A stretch of DNA of 64,000 nt from NCBI GenBank assembly GCA_029879725.1, contig JAOUPR010000004.1, forward strand, positions 1 through 64,000. Direction: 5' to 3'. Position numbers and translations under genes: made by a program. The DNA comes from Gemmatimonadota bacterium. Lineage in GTDB: Bacteria > Gemmatimonadota > Gemmatimonadetes > Longimicrobiales > Gaopeijiaceae. Every line of letters starts with the position of its first letter. The first letter of the stretch is position 1. Shown here in pieces: positions 1-7,964 of the stretch. The notes under the pieces were generated by a model, which was not told the DNA's origin, did no database searches, and was given only the letters and a program-made list of their open reading frames with translations.

Positions 1-810
1 GGGTCCGAAGGGTGTTTCGGGATCGCCACCGAGATCGAGGTGCGCCTCCTCCCCCTTCCCGAAGACGTGCGCACCCTGCTCGGGATCTTCGACACGGTGG
101 CGGACGCGGGAAAGGCGGTCACCGACATCATCGCCCTGGGATTGTTGCCTGCCGCGCTGGAGATCATGGACGGGGGGAGTATCCAGGCGGTGGAGGCCAG
201 CGTGTACGCCGCCGGATATCCGACCGAAGCCGGGGCGGCGCTCGTGGTGGAGTTCGACGGAACCGCCGAAGGACTCGACGCCGACGCGGCCAGGGCCGAG
301 CGATGCTGTCTCGATGCCGGCGCCCTCGAGGTGCGGCGGGCGAACGATCCGGCGCAGCGGGCCGCGCTCTGGCAGGGCCGGAAGAAGGCCTTCGGTGCCA
401 TGGGTCGAATCGCGCCCGACCTTCTGGTACAGGACGCCACGGTTCCGCGGACCCGGCTACCCGAGGTCCTGGCACGCATCGCCGACATCGGGTCGCGGCA
501 CGGGCTGAGGGTGGGGAACGTCTTCCACGCCGGTGACGGGAATCTCCATCCGAAGATCCTCTTCGACCGGCGCAACGAAGGGGACGTCGCCCGGGTGGAG
601 GAGGCCTCCCGTGAGATCATGGAGGCCTGCGTGGCGGTCGGGGGCACCATCACGGGCGAGCACGGGGTCGGACTGGACAAGCGCAAGTTCATGCGCCTGG
701 TCTACGGTCCCGGAGAGCTGGCGACGATGGCGGGGGTGAAGGCGGCCTTCGACCCCGAGGGACGCATGAATCCGGGGAAGGTGCTCCCCGACCCGGAGCC
801 TGTCCCATGA
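1..810 (+). CDS. glcD: Glycolate oxidase subunit GlcD, FAD-linked (5'-truncated by window edge)
   Basis: Open from base 1, so the gene begins before the window; 269 codons remain. The first visible residues, GSEGCFGIATEI, match the conserved end of the FAD-binding PCMH domain in GlcD/D-lactate dehydrogenase-type flavoproteins. The rest is the FAD-oxidase C-terminal domain, including GNVFHAGDGNLHPKILFD and TGEHGVGLDKRKFM, the usual flavin and substrate motifs. GlcD is the catalytic flavin subunit that oxidises glycolate to glyoxylate with GlcE and GlcF. Its stop overlaps the glcE start (ATGA at 807-810), so the genes are probably translationally coupled. D-lactate or another 2-hydroxy acid is a possible alternative substrate, but the glcE and glcF neighbours favour glycolate. 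Confidence 0.9.
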   Translation, partial: GSEGCFGIATEIEVRLLPLPEDVRTLLGIFDTVADAGKAVTDIIALGLLPAALEIMDGGSIQAVEASVYAAGYPTEAGAALVVEFDGTAEGLDADAARAERCCLDAGALEVRRANDPAQRAALWQGRKKAFGAMGRIAPDLLVQDATVPRTRLPEVLARIADIGSRHGLRVGNVFHAGDGNLHPKILFDRRNEGDVARVEEASREIMEACVAVGGTITGEHGVGLDKRKFMRLVYGPGELATMAGVKAAFDPEGRMNPGKVLPDPEPVP

Positions 811-1931
811 AGGGCGGGTCGGAGCGCGCGGTGGCGGTACCCGAGTCGGTGGCCGACGTGGTCGACCATCTCGCGGAGGCCGAGCGCCGAGGCGATCGGG
901 TGTGGCCGGGAGGCCTCGGTACCCGGGAGCCGGCTCCCGAAGGGGCGCGCGCGCTGTCGACGAGGGCTCTCGACGGGGTGGTGGAGTACGAGGCTGCCGA
1001 TCTCACCTTCACGGCCCAGGCGGGCACACCCGTGGCCGACATCGTGGAGATCCTGGCGGAACGGAATCAATGGCTCCCCTTCGACCCGGTTGGGTGGCCG
1101 GACGGGACCCTTGGCGGGCTGGTGGCGTCGGGCGTGTCGGGCCCCCTCTCCATGAGCTACGGAATGGTGAGGGACCACGTGCTCGGCCTGTCGGTGGTGA
1201 CGGGAGACGGGAGGGTTCTCCGTCTGGGTGGCAAGGTGGTCAAGAACGTGGCCGGGTTCGATCTGGTGAAGCTTCTGGTGGGAAGCCGGGGAACCCTCGG
1301 CGTGATCACTTCCGCCACCCTCAGGGTGTTTCCCCGGCCGGACGTGGATCGGGTGCTGCAGGCGCGCGCAACCGATGCGCGAGCACTCCTTCTGGCGGGG
1401 AGGGCCGTGGCGACGGGGCCGGTCATGGCCGCGTCCGTGGTCCTCTCCGGAGAGGGGGGTGGAGAGGCGGCTCTGTCCGTCCGCCTCCACGGCTCGGGAG
1501 CCACCGTGGATGCCGACGAGAGGACGGTCCGGCGAGTGGTGGCCGGCGCCTTCGGAGGGGAAGTGGTCATCCATCCGGGGTCGACGTTACAGGCTCGGAC
1601 GGATGGAGGGGGGGCTTCGGGAGGAATGCCGAGGACGCGTGCCCGGGTGTACGCGTTGCCCACCAGGGCCCGGGAGATCCTGGACCTGATCGGTTCCGTT
1701 GCGGCCGGGGGAGTGTCGTGGGTGGTGGACCTTCAACGAGGGGAGTGGCATGTGAGCATGACCCCGGACGAGCAGGTATTTTCCGCGATGGCGAGGGGAG
1801 CCGCCCGGCTCGGCGCGTCCGTGTCCGTGGAGGGCACGAGCCGTACCCACGGACCCATCGAAGATCGGATTCGCCGGGTGTTCGATCCCCGGGGGCTCTT
1901 CGGACGAGGGGGCGAAGATGTCCAGACGTAG
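807..1931 (+). CDS. glcE: Glycolate oxidase FAD-binding subunit GlcE
   Basis: 374 aa, starting at the ATG that overlaps the glcD stop. It carries a PCMH-type FAD-binding domain over roughly residues 5-180: TFTAQAGTPVADI, WPDGTLGGLVASGVSGPLS, and GGKVVKNVAGFDLVKLLVGS followed by GTLGVIT. These are typical of GlcE, the second flavoprotein of glycolate oxidase, which is shorter and lacks the GlcD oxidase C-terminal domain. It should work at the membrane with GlcD and the Fe-S subunit GlcF. The end overlaps the start of an aldehyde dehydrogenase (ATG 1918), which is not a standard member of the glc operon. Confidence 0.88.
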   Translation: MKGGSERAVAVPESVADVVDHLAEAERRGDRVWPGGLGTREPAPEGARALSTRALDGVVEYEAADLTFTAQAGTPVADIVEILAERNQWLPFDPVGWPDGTLGGLVASGVSGPLSMSYGMVRDHVLGLSVVTGDGRVLRLGGKVVKNVAGFDLVKLLVGSRGTLGVITSATLRVFPRPDVDRVLQARATDARALLLAGRAVATGPVMAASVVLSGEGGGEAALSVRLHGSGATVDADERTVRRVVAGAFGGEVVIHPGSTLQARTDGGGASGGMPRTRARVYALPTRAREILDLIGSVAAGGVSWVVDLQRGEWHVSMTPDEQVFSAMARGAARLGASVSVEGTSRTHGPIEDRIRRVFDPRGLFGRGGEDVQT

Positions 1932-3489
1932 GCCGCCCGGGGGTGGCGGCGGTGCGCACAGGGACGCGTCCGTCGAGGTCCACAGCCCCCTCGACGGGGC
2001 CGTGCTCGGTACCGTTCCGCTTCGTGGTCCGGATGAGGTTTCCGCCGCCGTGAGGAGGGCCCGGGCGGCTCAGCCGGCCTGGGCGTGCATGACCCCCCGG
2101 GAACGGTCCCGGATCCTACGGCGTTGGGCCGCGATCATGGTGGACCGGCAGGACCAGATTGCCGGATTGATCCGCGGCGAGACGGGCAAACCCGAAGGAG
2201 AGGCGTTGACCGAGTTGGTGGTCAGCGTGGACCTCATCCACTTCTACGCGAACGAAGCGAGACGGCACCTCCGTCCGCGCCGGGTCGGTACCGGTTGGCT
2301 TCTCTGGAAGCGGGCTTGGGTCGAGAGGGTTCCGGTGGGGGTGGTGGGCGCCATCACTCCGTGGAACTACCCGCTCATCATCGTCGTGGATGCCGTCGCC
2401 GCCTCCGTTGCCGCGGGGAACGCCGTGGTTCTCAAGCCGTCCGAGTTCACCCCGTTGACCGCGCTCCTGCTTCGCGACGTGATGGTGGAGGCGGGCTTTC
2501 CCGAGGACCTGGTGGCGGTGGTGACGGGAGACGGTCAGGCTGGTGAGGCATTGGTCGGTGGTGGCGTCGACCATGTGCTCTTCACGGGGAGCACCGCGAC
2601 GGGGAGGAAGGTGCTACAGACGGCGGTCTCGTCGTTGACCCCCGTGACACTCGAGCTGGGCGGCAAGGACGTCGCCATGGTACTCGCCGACGCCGATCTG
2701 GAACGGAGCGCCCGCGGGGTGGTGTTCGGGGCGATGTTCAACGCCGGGCAGACATGCCTGTCGGTGGAGCGTGCATTGGTCGAGCGGTCCGTGTTCGACG
2801 GATTCGTGGAGCGCGTGGTGGAGTTGACGAGCGGTCTTTCGGTGGGAACCGGGCCGAATTCCGACGTCGGCCCCATGGTGACCGGACAGCAGGTCTACAA
2901 GGTGGAGGAGCAGATCGAAGACGCGGTCCGGAGAGGTGCGAAGGTACGGTGCGGTGGCACCCGCCACCCGGACAACGCCCGGATCTTCCTTCCCACCGTG
3001 GTCGTCGACGTGAACGCTGGAATGACGGTGGTTTCGGAAGAGACCTTCGGGCCGGTCCTGGCCATCCTTCCCGTCGACGACGAAGATCACGCCGTGCGGG
3101 TCGCCAACGAGTTGGGATACGGACTCTTCGCCAGCGTGTGGACCGGCGACCGGGCCCGCGGATTGGACGTGGGGCGCCGGCTGGAGGTGGGCGGCTTCTC
3201 GGTGAACGACGTCCTGAGCCACTATGCGGTTCCCGGACTTCCCGTGGGCGGCGTCAAGATGAGCGGCTTCGGCCGGCGCCGAGGAACGTACTCCCTGGAT
3301 CAGCTCACCCATCCGAGGACGGTATTGGTCGATCGTATCGGTCTGCGAAGCGAGCCGTGGTGGTTTCCCTATTCCGCCGGCGGTACTCGGCTCTTTCGGG
3401 CGCTCCTCCACTGGCGGGGGTATCGAGGCATGCGGGGACTCTTCCGGGCGGCCCGCTCGTTCCTCGGCGGGCAGGCCCACCGCCGGTGA
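1918..3489 (+). CDS. NAD(P)-dependent aldehyde dehydrogenase
   Basis: 523 aa, within the usual ALDH size plus a C-terminal tail. The Rossmann part has TPWNYPLIIVVDAVAASVAAGNAVVLKPSEF. The catalytic glutamate is E246 in LELGGK and the nucleophile is C280 in NAGQTC. It would oxidise an aldehyde to the acid; the substrate cannot be read from sequence. It sits between glcE and glcF with overlaps on both sides (ATG 1918 inside glcE; stop 3487-3489 overlapping the glcF ATG). Glycolaldehyde to glycolate would fit this operon well, but that is inference. The last ~45 residues (rich in aromatic and basic residues) lie beyond the ALDH fold and could be a membrane-contacting tail. Confidence 0.88.
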   Translation: MSRRRPPGGGGGAHRDASVEVHSPLDGAVLGTVPLRGPDEVSAAVRRARAAQPAWACMTPRERSRILRRWAAIMVDRQDQIAGLIRGETGKPEGEALTELVVSVDLIHFYANEARRHLRPRRVGTGWLLWKRAWVERVPVGVVGAITPWNYPLIIVVDAVAASVAAGNAVVLKPSEFTPLTALLLRDVMVEAGFPEDLVAVVTGDGQAGEALVGGGVDHVLFTGSTATGRKVLQTAVSSLTPVTLELGGKDVAMVLADADLERSARGVVFGAMFNAGQTCLSVERALVERSVFDGFVERVVELTSGLSVGTGPNSDVGPMVTGQQVYKVEEQIEDAVRRGAKVRCGGTRHPDNARIFLPTVVVDVNAGMTVVSEETFGPVLAILPVDDEDHAVRVANELGYGLFASVWTGDRARGLDVGRRLEVGGFSVNDVLSHYAVPGLPVGGVKMSGFGRRRGTYSLDQLTHPRTVLVDRIGLRSEPWWFPYSAGGTRLFRALLHWRGYRGMRGLFRAARSFLGGQAHRR

Positions 3490-4811
3490 TGAACGCGACC
3501 GCGCTGGCGACGGCTCTGGACGAGCAGCGGGAGGGTCTCCTCCCGTGCGTCCACTGCGGCTTCTGTCTCTCCGCCTGCCCCACGTACAAACGGCTGGGTG
3601 ACGAGGCCGACTCCCCTCGCGGCCGGCTCCACCTCATGGGTGCCGTGGTCGAGGGTAGGCTCTCTCCCGCCTCCGAGGCGTTCCGGACCCACATCGATCG
3701 CTGCCTGGGGTGCAGGGCCTGCGAGCCCGTATGTCCGTCGGGTGTCCAGTACGGGAGCCTCCTGGAATTGGCCCGCGACGTGGCGGCGCGCCATCGCCGG
3801 CCCTCGTTTCTCACCAGGGCGCTCCTGGGGGTGTTCGCCAACCCGTTCTTCAGGCGACCCACGCTGATGAAGGGCCGCGTGGCGCGTGCTCTGGGCCTCG
3901 ATCGGTTTCTGGTGGCGATCCTCCCGGGGAGGGGGGTCCTGGGGAGTGCGAGGTTGGGGCTGGCCATGCTGGCGGCTTCGGCGCCGTGGAAGGGGTTGAG
4001 GAAGTGGGGTGGGGGCGACACGCCTCCGCCGGCGCCTCCGGTTCCGCGCAGGAACGTCACCGTCGCCCTCCTCGACGGGTGCGTCCAGGACGGCCTGTAT
4101 CGGCGGGTGAACGACGCGACCCGGCGGGTGCTCGAAGCCAACGGCTTCACGGTGGTGAAGGTGGCGGGCCAGGGATGCTGTGGCGCCCTCCATGCCCATG
4201 CGGGGAGCCTGGACGGAGCGCGTGCCCTCGCGCGCCGGAACGTCGACCGTTTCCTGACGGACGGGGTGGACCTGGTGGTGGTGAACGCCGCCGGGTGCGG
4301 GGCGGCCATGAAGGAATATCGCCACCTGCTCCAACACGATCCCGGGTATCGCGAGAGGGCCGGAGACCTGGCGGCCCGGGTCCGGGACGCCACCGAGGTC
4401 CTGGCGGAGGTCGGACCCCGTGAGGGCGCGGCGATGTCCGGGTCGGTGGCGTACGATCACCCCTGTCACCTTCTCCATGCGCAGCGGGTGGAGCGTGAGC
4501 CCCTCCGGGTGCTCGCCGCCATCCCGGGGCTCGAGGTCCGCGTCGTGGCCGACGCCGACGAGTGTTGCGGGGGGGCCGGCATCTATGGGATCACCCACCC
4601 GGAGTTGGGAGCCGCCATCGGAGGCGACAAGGTGGCATCGGTCCGAGAGAGTGGGTGCGAGGTGGTGTCCACGCCCAATCCGGGTTGTATGATGCAGATC
4701 GGCGGCGGGCTCCGGTTGGCCGGCGAGCCTCTTCCCGTGCTCCATCCGCTGGAGCTCCTGGACGAGAGCTATCGGCGGGCCGGGTACTACGACATCGCAT
4801 CAGAGGATTGA
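3489..4811 (+). CDS. glcF: Glycolate oxidase iron-sulfur subunit GlcF
   Basis: 440 aa, starting at ATG 3489, which shares an A with the preceding TGA; the reading frame is open further upstream but that is shadow. Two ferredoxin-type [4Fe-4S] motifs lie near residues 20-31 (CVHCGFCLSACP) and about 72-83 (CLGCRACEPVCP). Two CCG domains follow, with GCCGALHAHAG and ECCGGAGIYG. This is the standard GlcF arrangement, passing electrons from the GlcD/GlcE flavins to the quinone pool. It completes a glcD-glcE-aldh-glcF operon and is followed at once by the M20 gene, so read-through transcription is likely. Confidence 0.9.
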   Translation: MNATALATALDEQREGLLPCVHCGFCLSACPTYKRLGDEADSPRGRLHLMGAVVEGRLSPASEAFRTHIDRCLGCRACEPVCPSGVQYGSLLELARDVAARHRRPSFLTRALLGVFANPFFRRPTLMKGRVARALGLDRFLVAILPGRGVLGSARLGLAMLAASAPWKGLRKWGGGDTPPPAPPVPRRNVTVALLDGCVQDGLYRRVNDATRRVLEANGFTVVKVAGQGCCGALHAHAGSLDGARALARRNVDRFLTDGVDLVVVNAAGCGAAMKEYRHLLQHDPGYRERAGDLAARVRDATEVLAEVGPREGAAMSGSVAYDHPCHLLHAQRVEREPLRVLAAIPGLEVRVVADADECCGGAGIYGITHPELGAAIGGDKVASVRESGCEVVSTPNPGCMMQIGGGLRLAGEPLPVLHPLELLDESYRRAGYYDIASED

Positions 4812-4813
4812 GG

Positions 4814-6007
4814 TTGGATTCGGAACAGCTTGCCGCGCGCGGGAAGGCCGTGCACGCCGCCGCGCGCGAATACAGGGACGAGTTGGTGGACTACGTCTGC
4901 CGTCTGGCCCGTGTCGAGTCGCCCTCGGACGACCCCACCACCCAGGCGCCGGTTCAGGAGATTCTGACCCGGGCGCTCGGCGAGTTGGGATACCGCGTGC
5001 GGAAGGTCGGGGGTGGGGCGTCGGGCGGGCACCTCTTCGCGGCCCCTGCCCTGCGCCCGAAGGGACGGCCCGCGCAGCTTCTCATGGGGCACTCGGATAC
5101 CGTATGGCCGGTCGGAACCCTGGCCCGGATGCCCGTGGAGGTTCGCGACGGCCGTCTGCGGGGCCCGGGGGTCTTCGACATGAAGGCGGGCCTGACCCAG
5201 ATGATCTTCGCCCTGCGCATCCTCCGGGACCTGGAGCTGGATCCCCCCGCGACGCCGGTCCTCTTCATCAACTCGGACGAGGAGCTGGGGAGCCCCGACT
5301 CCCGGCGGCGGGTGGAGTTGGTGGCTCGGCACGTGTGCAGGGCCTTCGTGATCGAGCCCTCCCTGGGTCCCGATGGGCATCTCAAGACCGCGCGGAAGGG
5401 CGTGGGCAACTTCGCCGTGACGGTGCGGGGAAAGGCCGCCCACGCCGGCCTGGACCCGCGCGGGGGTGCGTCCGCCATCCTGGAGATGGCGCACGTGATC
5501 CGGTACCTCCACGGGCTCACCGACCACGAGGCCGGGATCACCGTCAACGTGGGGGTGGTGGGCGGCGGGCTGCGCCCCAACGTGATCGCGCCCGAGGCCC
5601 ATGCGCAGGTGGACGTACGCGTGCTCACCCTGGACGACGCCCGGAAGATCGAGGCCACCATCCGGGCCATGGAGCCCGGCACGCCGGGTACGTCGCTGGA
5701 GATCGAGGGCGGCTTCACCGCCCCCCCGCTGGAACGGACTCCCCGGAACCGGGCGCTCTGGCAGGCGGCCCGCGAAGCGGGTTCACGGGTGGGAATCACG
5801 TTGCAGGAGGCCGTGGCGGGTGGCGGTTCCGACGGGAACACCACCAGCCTCTTCACGGCCACCCTGGACGGTCTCGGGGCGGCGGGAGACGGCGCCCACG
5901 CGGCCCACGAGTTCCTGTACGTGGACTCGTTGGTGGAACGCACGGCCCTGCTGGCGGAACTGCTCATGGTTCCCGTGCCTGCCCCGGGTGAGGAGGGCGC
6001 GGGATGA
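4814..6007 (+). CDS. M20 family metallohydrolase, probable N-succinyl/N-acyl-L-amino acid hydrolase
   Basis: 397 aa from TTG 4814, chosen because AGAGG (4802-4806) lies 7 bases upstream; TTG 4808 overlapping the glcF stop is the alternative. It has the CPG2-like M20 metal and catalytic set: H93-S-D95 in GHSDTVWPVGT, the bridging D in VFDMKAGL, the E156-E157 pair in NSDEELGSPDSR, a ligand E in FVIEPS, and a C-terminal His in DGAHAAHE. HAGLDPRGGAS marks the dimerisation domain. The family cleaves N-acyl or C-terminal amide bonds. Because a GNAT transferase and an enolase-superfamily racemase overlap downstream, the likely role is removal of succinate from N-succinyl-L-amino acids. A generic glutamate carboxypeptidase is the alternative. 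Confidence 0.85.
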   Translation: MDSEQLAARGKAVHAAAREYRDELVDYVCRLARVESPSDDPTTQAPVQEILTRALGELGYRVRKVGGGASGGHLFAAPALRPKGRPAQLLMGHSDTVWPVGTLARMPVEVRDGRLRGPGVFDMKAGLTQMIFALRILRDLELDPPATPVLFINSDEELGSPDSRRRVELVARHVCRAFVIEPSLGPDGHLKTARKGVGNFAVTVRGKAAHAGLDPRGGASAILEMAHVIRYLHGLTDHEAGITVNVGVVGGGLRPNVIAPEAHAQVDVRVLTLDDARKIEATIRAMEPGTPGTSLEIEGGFTAPPLERTPRNRALWQAAREAGSRVGITLQEAVAGGGSDGNTTSLFTATLDGLGAAGDGAHAAHEFLYVDSLVERTALLAELLMVPVPAPGEEGAG

Positions 6008-6843
6008 CCTCTCCGGACGAGTACACGATCCGCCGTTTCGTCACCATCGAAGAGTACCGCGAGTGCGTGGATCTCCAGGAGGAGACGTGGGGGAAGGGCT
6101 TCTCCGAGCGGGTTCCGCCGGCCATCCTGAAGGTCACCCAGCGCCTGGGTGGTGTCTCCGCGGGGGCGTACGACGCTGAGGGGCGCCTGGTGGGCTTCGT
6201 CTTCGGGTTGACCGGCGTGGAGCACGGTCGTGTGGTCCACTGGTCGGACATGCTCGCGGTGCGCCCCGAGGCGCGGGACCGGGGGCTCGGCGCCCGGCTC
6301 AAGGCCTATCAGCGCGACGAGTTGATCCGGGACGGCGTGGACGTCATGTACTGGACCTTCGACCCGCTCCAGGCGCGCAACGCCTACCTGAACTTCTCCA
6401 AGCTGGGGATCGTGGTCCGGGAGTATGCCCGCGACATGTACGGCCAGACCGACTCGCCGCTGCACCGCGGGATCGGCACCGACCGTTTCGTGGCGCTCTG
6501 GCTCATGACGTCCGACCGCGTGGTGCGACGGCTCTCCGGAGAGGAGCGGGGACCCTCCTGGGAGTCGGCGGCGGCGGTGCCGTGGGCGCTGGAAGCGAAG
6601 CCGGGGAGTGGCCCGCCGTTGCCCGGGGAACTCCACGACGACCTGGACGCTCCCGCGGTGCGGGTGGCCGTGCCGGCGGACATCGGCACCATCATGGACC
6701 GGGACCCCGCGCTGGCGCTGGCCTGGCGGGAAGCGACCCGGGCGGCGTTGACGGCCTACATGGACCGAGGCCACGAAGTCCGCGAGCTTCTTCGCGGCGA
6801 TGAAGTCTGTGCCTACCTCCTGCAGGGAGACGAGAGAGCGTGA
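6004..6843 (+). CDS. GNAT-family acyltransferase (COG3375-like), probable D-amino acid N-succinyltransferase
   Basis: 279 aa; ATG 6004 overlaps the M20 stop (ATGA) and its own stop overlaps the GTG of the racemase. The first ~165 residues form a GNAT fold with the acyl-CoA loop in PEARDRGLGARLKAYQ, preceded by the strand HWSDMLAVRP. The segment VMYWTFDPLQARNAYLNFSKLG is characteristic of the COG3375 group. About 110 extra C-terminal residues follow. In Geobacillus kaustophilus a GNAT of this kind succinylates D-amino acids and is encoded beside an N-succinylamino acid racemase and an M20 hydrolase; the same three families sit here in one overlapping run. The acyl donor and acceptor are inferred from that precedent. 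Confidence 0.82.
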   Translation: MTSPDEYTIRRFVTIEEYRECVDLQEETWGKGFSERVPPAILKVTQRLGGVSAGAYDAEGRLVGFVFGLTGVEHGRVVHWSDMLAVRPEARDRGLGARLKAYQRDELIRDGVDVMYWTFDPLQARNAYLNFSKLGIVVREYARDMYGQTDSPLHRGIGTDRFVALWLMTSDRVVRRLSGEERGPSWESAAAVPWALEAKPGSGPPLPGELHDDLDAPAVRVAVPADIGTIMDRDPALALAWREATRAALTAYMDRGHEVRELLRGDEVCAYLLQGDERA

Positions 6844-7943
6844 AGATCGAACGTGCGGTGCTCCGCGAGATTCCCCTCCGGCTGCGTGAGCGTTTCGAGA
6901 TCAGCAGCGGGAGCATGCAGGATCGCCGGATCCTCCTCCTGACCATGGAGGGCGAGGGCGTGGAGGCGTGGAGCGAGTGCGTGGCCGCCGAGTCGCCGTC
7001 GTACTCCTATGAGACGACCGACACCGCGTGGCACATCCTCACCGAGTTCATCCTTCCGCACATCGTGGGGAGGAAGGCCGACGGCCCCACGGACGTCCTT
7101 TCTCCGGTGGACTGGATCCGCGGGCACGGGATGGCCAAGGCGGCCGTGGAGATGGGGGCCTGGGACATGGCCGCCCGCATGGACGGAGTGTCGCTGGCCG
7201 AGAAGATCGGCGGTTCGCGCCGCCCGGTCCCCGTGGGAGTGAGCATCGGGATCCAGCACACGGACGAGGAGCTTCACGAGAAGGTGGCCGGCTACGTGGC
7301 CGAGGGCTACAAGCGGATCAAGATCAAGATCAAGCCGGGGCGTGACGTGGCCATGCTGGCCGGGCTGAGGGAGGCGTTCCCCGACGTTCCCTTCATGGCC
7401 GACGCCAACTCGGCGTACACCCTGGCCGACGCTCCGCGGCTGAAGGAACTCGACGCGTTGAAGCTCATGATGATCGAGCAACCGCTGCGCTACGACGACT
7501 TCCTGGAGCACGCGCGCCTGCAGGAGCGGATCGAGACGCCGGTGTGCCTGGACGAATCGGTGAAGTCCGAGGGCGATCTGGCCCTGGCCCTGGAGCTGGG
7601 GAGCTGCCGGATCGTCAACATCAAGCCCGGACGGGTGGGCGGCTTCGCCACGTCCAGGAACATCCACGACGTCATGCAGGCTCACGGCCTTCCCGTGTGG
7701 TGCGGAGGGATGCTCGAGTCCGGGATCGGACGGGCCCACAACGTCGCGCTGGCCACGCTCCCCAACTTCGTCCTCCCCGGGGACATCTCCGCCAGCCGAC
7801 GATACTGGGCGCAGGACGTGGTCGACCCGGAGTTCGAGGTGGTGGACGGGACGCTGGCGGTGCCCGACGGGCCGGGGATCGGTGTGGAGCCCGACCGGGA
7901 GCGCATCGAGGCGCTGACCGTGCGGAGCGCGGTGTTCGGATAG
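6840..7943 (+). CDS. N-succinyl/N-acylamino acid racemase of the OSBS/NSAR group (MenC-like)
   Basis: 367 aa from GTG 6840, overlapping the GNAT stop. It is an enolase-superfamily (muconate lactonizing subgroup) enzyme. The catalytic KxK pair is K161/K163 in RIKIKIKPG, metal ligands are D188 (MADANSAY), E213 (MIEQPL) and D238 (CLDES), and the second catalytic lysine is K262 in NIKPGRVGG. GMLESGIGRAHN is typical of OSBS/NSAR proteins. This family includes o-succinylbenzoate synthase (menaquinone pathway), N-succinylamino acid racemase and bifunctional enzymes. With no other men gene nearby and with the GNAT and M20 partners, racemase activity is favoured; dual OSBS function cannot be excluded. 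Confidence 0.85.
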   Translation: MKIERAVLREIPLRLRERFEISSGSMQDRRILLLTMEGEGVEAWSECVAAESPSYSYETTDTAWHILTEFILPHIVGRKADGPTDVLSPVDWIRGHGMAKAAVEMGAWDMAARMDGVSLAEKIGGSRRPVPVGVSIGIQHTDEELHEKVAGYVAEGYKRIKIKIKPGRDVAMLAGLREAFPDVPFMADANSAYTLADAPRLKELDALKLMMIEQPLRYDDFLEHARLQERIETPVCLDESVKSEGDLALALELGSCRIVNIKPGRVGGFATSRNIHDVMQAHGLPVWCGGMLESGIGRAHNVALATLPNFVLPGDISASRRYWAQDVVDPEFEVVDGTLAVPDGPGIGVEPDRERIEALTVRSAVFG

Positions 7944-7964
7944 GCACGGCCTCAGGCCGCGTGC
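7944..7964. terminator. Hairpin between convergent genes
   Basis: GCACGGCC (7944-7951), loop TCA, then GGCC-GC-GTGC (7955-7964) forms an 8-bp stem with a two-base bulge. It lies between the plus-strand racemase stop (7943) and the minus-strand secretion ATPase stop (7952). There is no U-tract, so termination activity is a guess. Confidence 0.35.

Noticed and set aside
2754-3488. Upstream extension of glcF
   Set aside because: Overlaps the ALDH gene; low-complexity Arg/Gly sequence. The true start is ATG 3489.
4954-6774. 606-codon minus-strand ORF
   Set aside because: Antisense to the M20 and GNAT genes; no domain pattern.
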